Source: Paulownia fortunei (Eukaryota > Streptophyta > Magnoliopsida > Lamiales > Paulowniaceae). Taken from it: a DNA stretch of 64,000 nucleotides. Position numbers and translations under genes: made by a program. A model generated the notes under the pieces. It was given only the letters and a program-made list of their open reading frames with translations. It was not told the DNA's origin and ran no database searches. How positions within the stretch are numbered: the first letter of the stretch is position 1; each line of letters starts with the position of its first letter. Below are positions 62,491-64,000 of the stretch, in pieces. The stretch spans positions 26,341,445-26,405,444 of the forward strand of contig CM033107.1 in NCBI GenBank assembly GCA_019321725.1, in the 5' to 3' direction.

Positions 62491-63594
62491 CCACCAAAAA
62501 GAGACAGAGGGTTTGCGTATATCATCATCCTAAGTTCATAATTAGGATATGTGTGATAAGTAAGAGTACCTTTTTCTTTTGCATGCTTATTTTTTTCGCC
62601 TATTATAAAGAAGGGTACTCTTTTTTTTCTGATAAGGAAAGAAGGGTCCCCTTGATCCCTATATGGGTGGTACAAATAATTACGCCTTCTTAGGGACATA
62701 AAATCACTTGCACTACTTGCCTTATCGGACACCATATTATATAACTACAAAGGAATTTGAGTTTGAAAGACTGAATTTTGAGACTGGAAAATTAATCGGT
62801 CGCAATTTTATACATATCAGACAACCGTTCTAGTGGGTTAGATTGTGACCATATGCTATTCAGAAGCTTTTTTTAAGTAAGATTCATTTTTTATCAACAA
62901 CTTCAGTCATGAAATTTCATAGGATTGTTTGAAGCTCATGATTATTTTTTGCCCAAGGGTCTATCAGCTTAGCACCTTGGGAGTATCTTGCTAACTAGTT
63001 CATTTTGGAATGCACTATACTGAACCCAAAATCAGGCATCCCCTTCCTCCCACCCACCTGCAGGGTGGGGAGAGGGGGTGTCAACTGGGATAAGGGGATT
63101 GACTGCACTGCTGATTAAATCATATTTAAATCCCTTAGTTTAATTATGTAAGTAGACCCTTGTTGCTTTTTTCACTTAAAGCTGTGGAGGATGCCTGGGA
63201 ATGAGATTGATCATTTTTTGGTCTTGTATCAAATTGAGCAACTAATATCTATTATGTACTATTGAGGCTGCCAAGAAGCTATCTGAAATTGTCAAACTGA
63301 GCTATGTCAAACTTTCTTCTGCCTCTGTACAATAAGTTACTTTGATGCCCGCTGAAATTCCAGATAATACTGAACTAGTGTAAGTTTTGGTTTAGTCTAA
63401 CTCAGGACCTGAAGAAACCCAAATTCTTCCACCGGGTAGACACATTTTTCATTCATTTAGCACCTCGCTGTTCTTGTTTTTTAAGGGCAATTTTGGTTGA
63501 GTTCATATCTTGACGAGTTGAGAAACTTTTCTAGAGTTTCTTTTCCTTTAATTGGTCTCTCTCTCTCTCTCTCTGTCTCACTAGATTTGTGGAG

Positions 63595-63678
63595 ATGGAC
63601 AGTAGATGCTTCAACAGGGTGAGGCAAGGGGCACTGAAATTGGAGAAAAAGTATTTCAAACTTACTCACTTTGAAGAG
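63595..63678 (+). CDS. Probable first exon of a gene cut by the right edge
   Basis: An ATG at 63595 opens 28 codons (MDSRCFNRVRQGALKLEKKY...) that end in GAG followed by a GTAATC donor. A CT-repeat (63557-63574) lies just upstream, as in other leaders here. The peptide is basic and charged. I do not recognise the family, and no second exon is visible in the remaining 320 bases. It could be a chance frame. Confidence 0.35.
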
Positions 63679-64000
63679 GTAATCCTGATATCATATACTA
63701 CTTTCTTGTTCTACTTTATCATTTATTGCTTGCAATTACTGCTATTTATCTATATCCTTTGTGTTGGTGACTGTATCTGTATTAGACCATTATGGAAATC
63801 ATACTCATAAGAATGAGCATGCATTCTTTCATGCAACTTCGATCAAAAATTATTCTGCACCCGTTGGGGGCATAGCCAATTAACTCTCTGTAGCGTTGAA
63901 GTCATTTTAACACTAATTTTTTCGTTTCACGTTCTTTAGTCCACTTTTCATTGTTAATATCAGCCAATCTAACTCTCTCATGTGTTTTTGATGTTTGCAA

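Larger units (their letters stand above)
58300..63594. other. Region between IPCS and the right-edge exon
   Basis: IPCS 3' untranslated sequence runs to perhaps 58550. Beyond are AT-rich stretches, (GT)n at 59439-59472 with an adjacent G-rich tract, a GC-rich hairpin-bearing patch (60550-60680), and (TG)n(GA)n at 61896-61928. Diverged internal repeats lie at 62076-62490 and a CT-repeat at 63557-63574. The open frames are short and unlike known proteins. No complete gene seen. Confidence 0.5.

Noticed and set aside
1..64000. Biosynthetic gene cluster, resistance-gene cluster, integrated virus or organelle DNA insertion
   Set aside because: The genes belong to unrelated pathways on mixed strands. 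I saw no NB-LRR, terpene synthase or P450 arrays, no viral polymerase or coat-like frames, and no long plastid or mitochondrial gene.

Overview
This is a nuclear window from a flowering plant, almost certainly a eudicot. Genes have many short introns with GT-AG borders, the space between them is AT-rich and full of microsatellites, and there is one nuclear tRNA-Asp gene plus tRNA-derived SINEs. Every recognisable protein belongs to a plant family: RopGEF, tau-class glutathione transferase, plant universal stress protein, COPT copper transporter, cytosolic small heat-shock protein, DUF3527 protein and plant inositol phosphorylceramide synthase. I cannot name the species.

Layout, left to right: a gene-poor left edge; tRNA-Asp (minus, 1944-2015); a seven-exon RopGEF (minus, 2466-5571); about 4.5 kb without genes; a two-exon tau GST (plus, 10174-11113) facing a four-exon universal stress protein gene (minus, 11737-13114) tail to tail; about 12 kb without genes, holding two copies of one SINE family, each with intact 14-bp target-site duplications, and a GC-rich promoter-like island with no gene; a five-exon plant gene of unknown function (plus, 25693-27452); about 5.6 kb without genes; an intronless COPT gene (minus, 33045-33515) and an intronless small heat-shock gene (minus, 34894-35373); a third SINE (minus, about 36775-37062); a DUF3527 gene (plus, 39180-43322); a plastid-type UVR/SnoaL-like gene (minus, 44376-46891); about 7 kb without genes; a twelve-exon inositol phosphorylceramide synthase (plus, 54605-58299); about 5 kb of repeats; and a probable first exon of another gene at the right edge (63595-63678). 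Exon borders were read by hand. For the complete genes they keep the reading frame through every junction.

These are independent genes on both strands with their own promoters, as is usual for a plant chromosome. There is no operon, biosynthetic cluster, CRISPR array, virus or defence island, and I found no convincing new system. The most interesting points are small: upstream ORFs that overlap or abut the main start codon in three of the eight complete protein genes (RopGEF, DUF3527, IPCS), an orphan promoter-like island, a tandem splice acceptor, a G-quadruplex-prone tract, a hairpin in a GC-rich patch, and two age classes of one SINE family.
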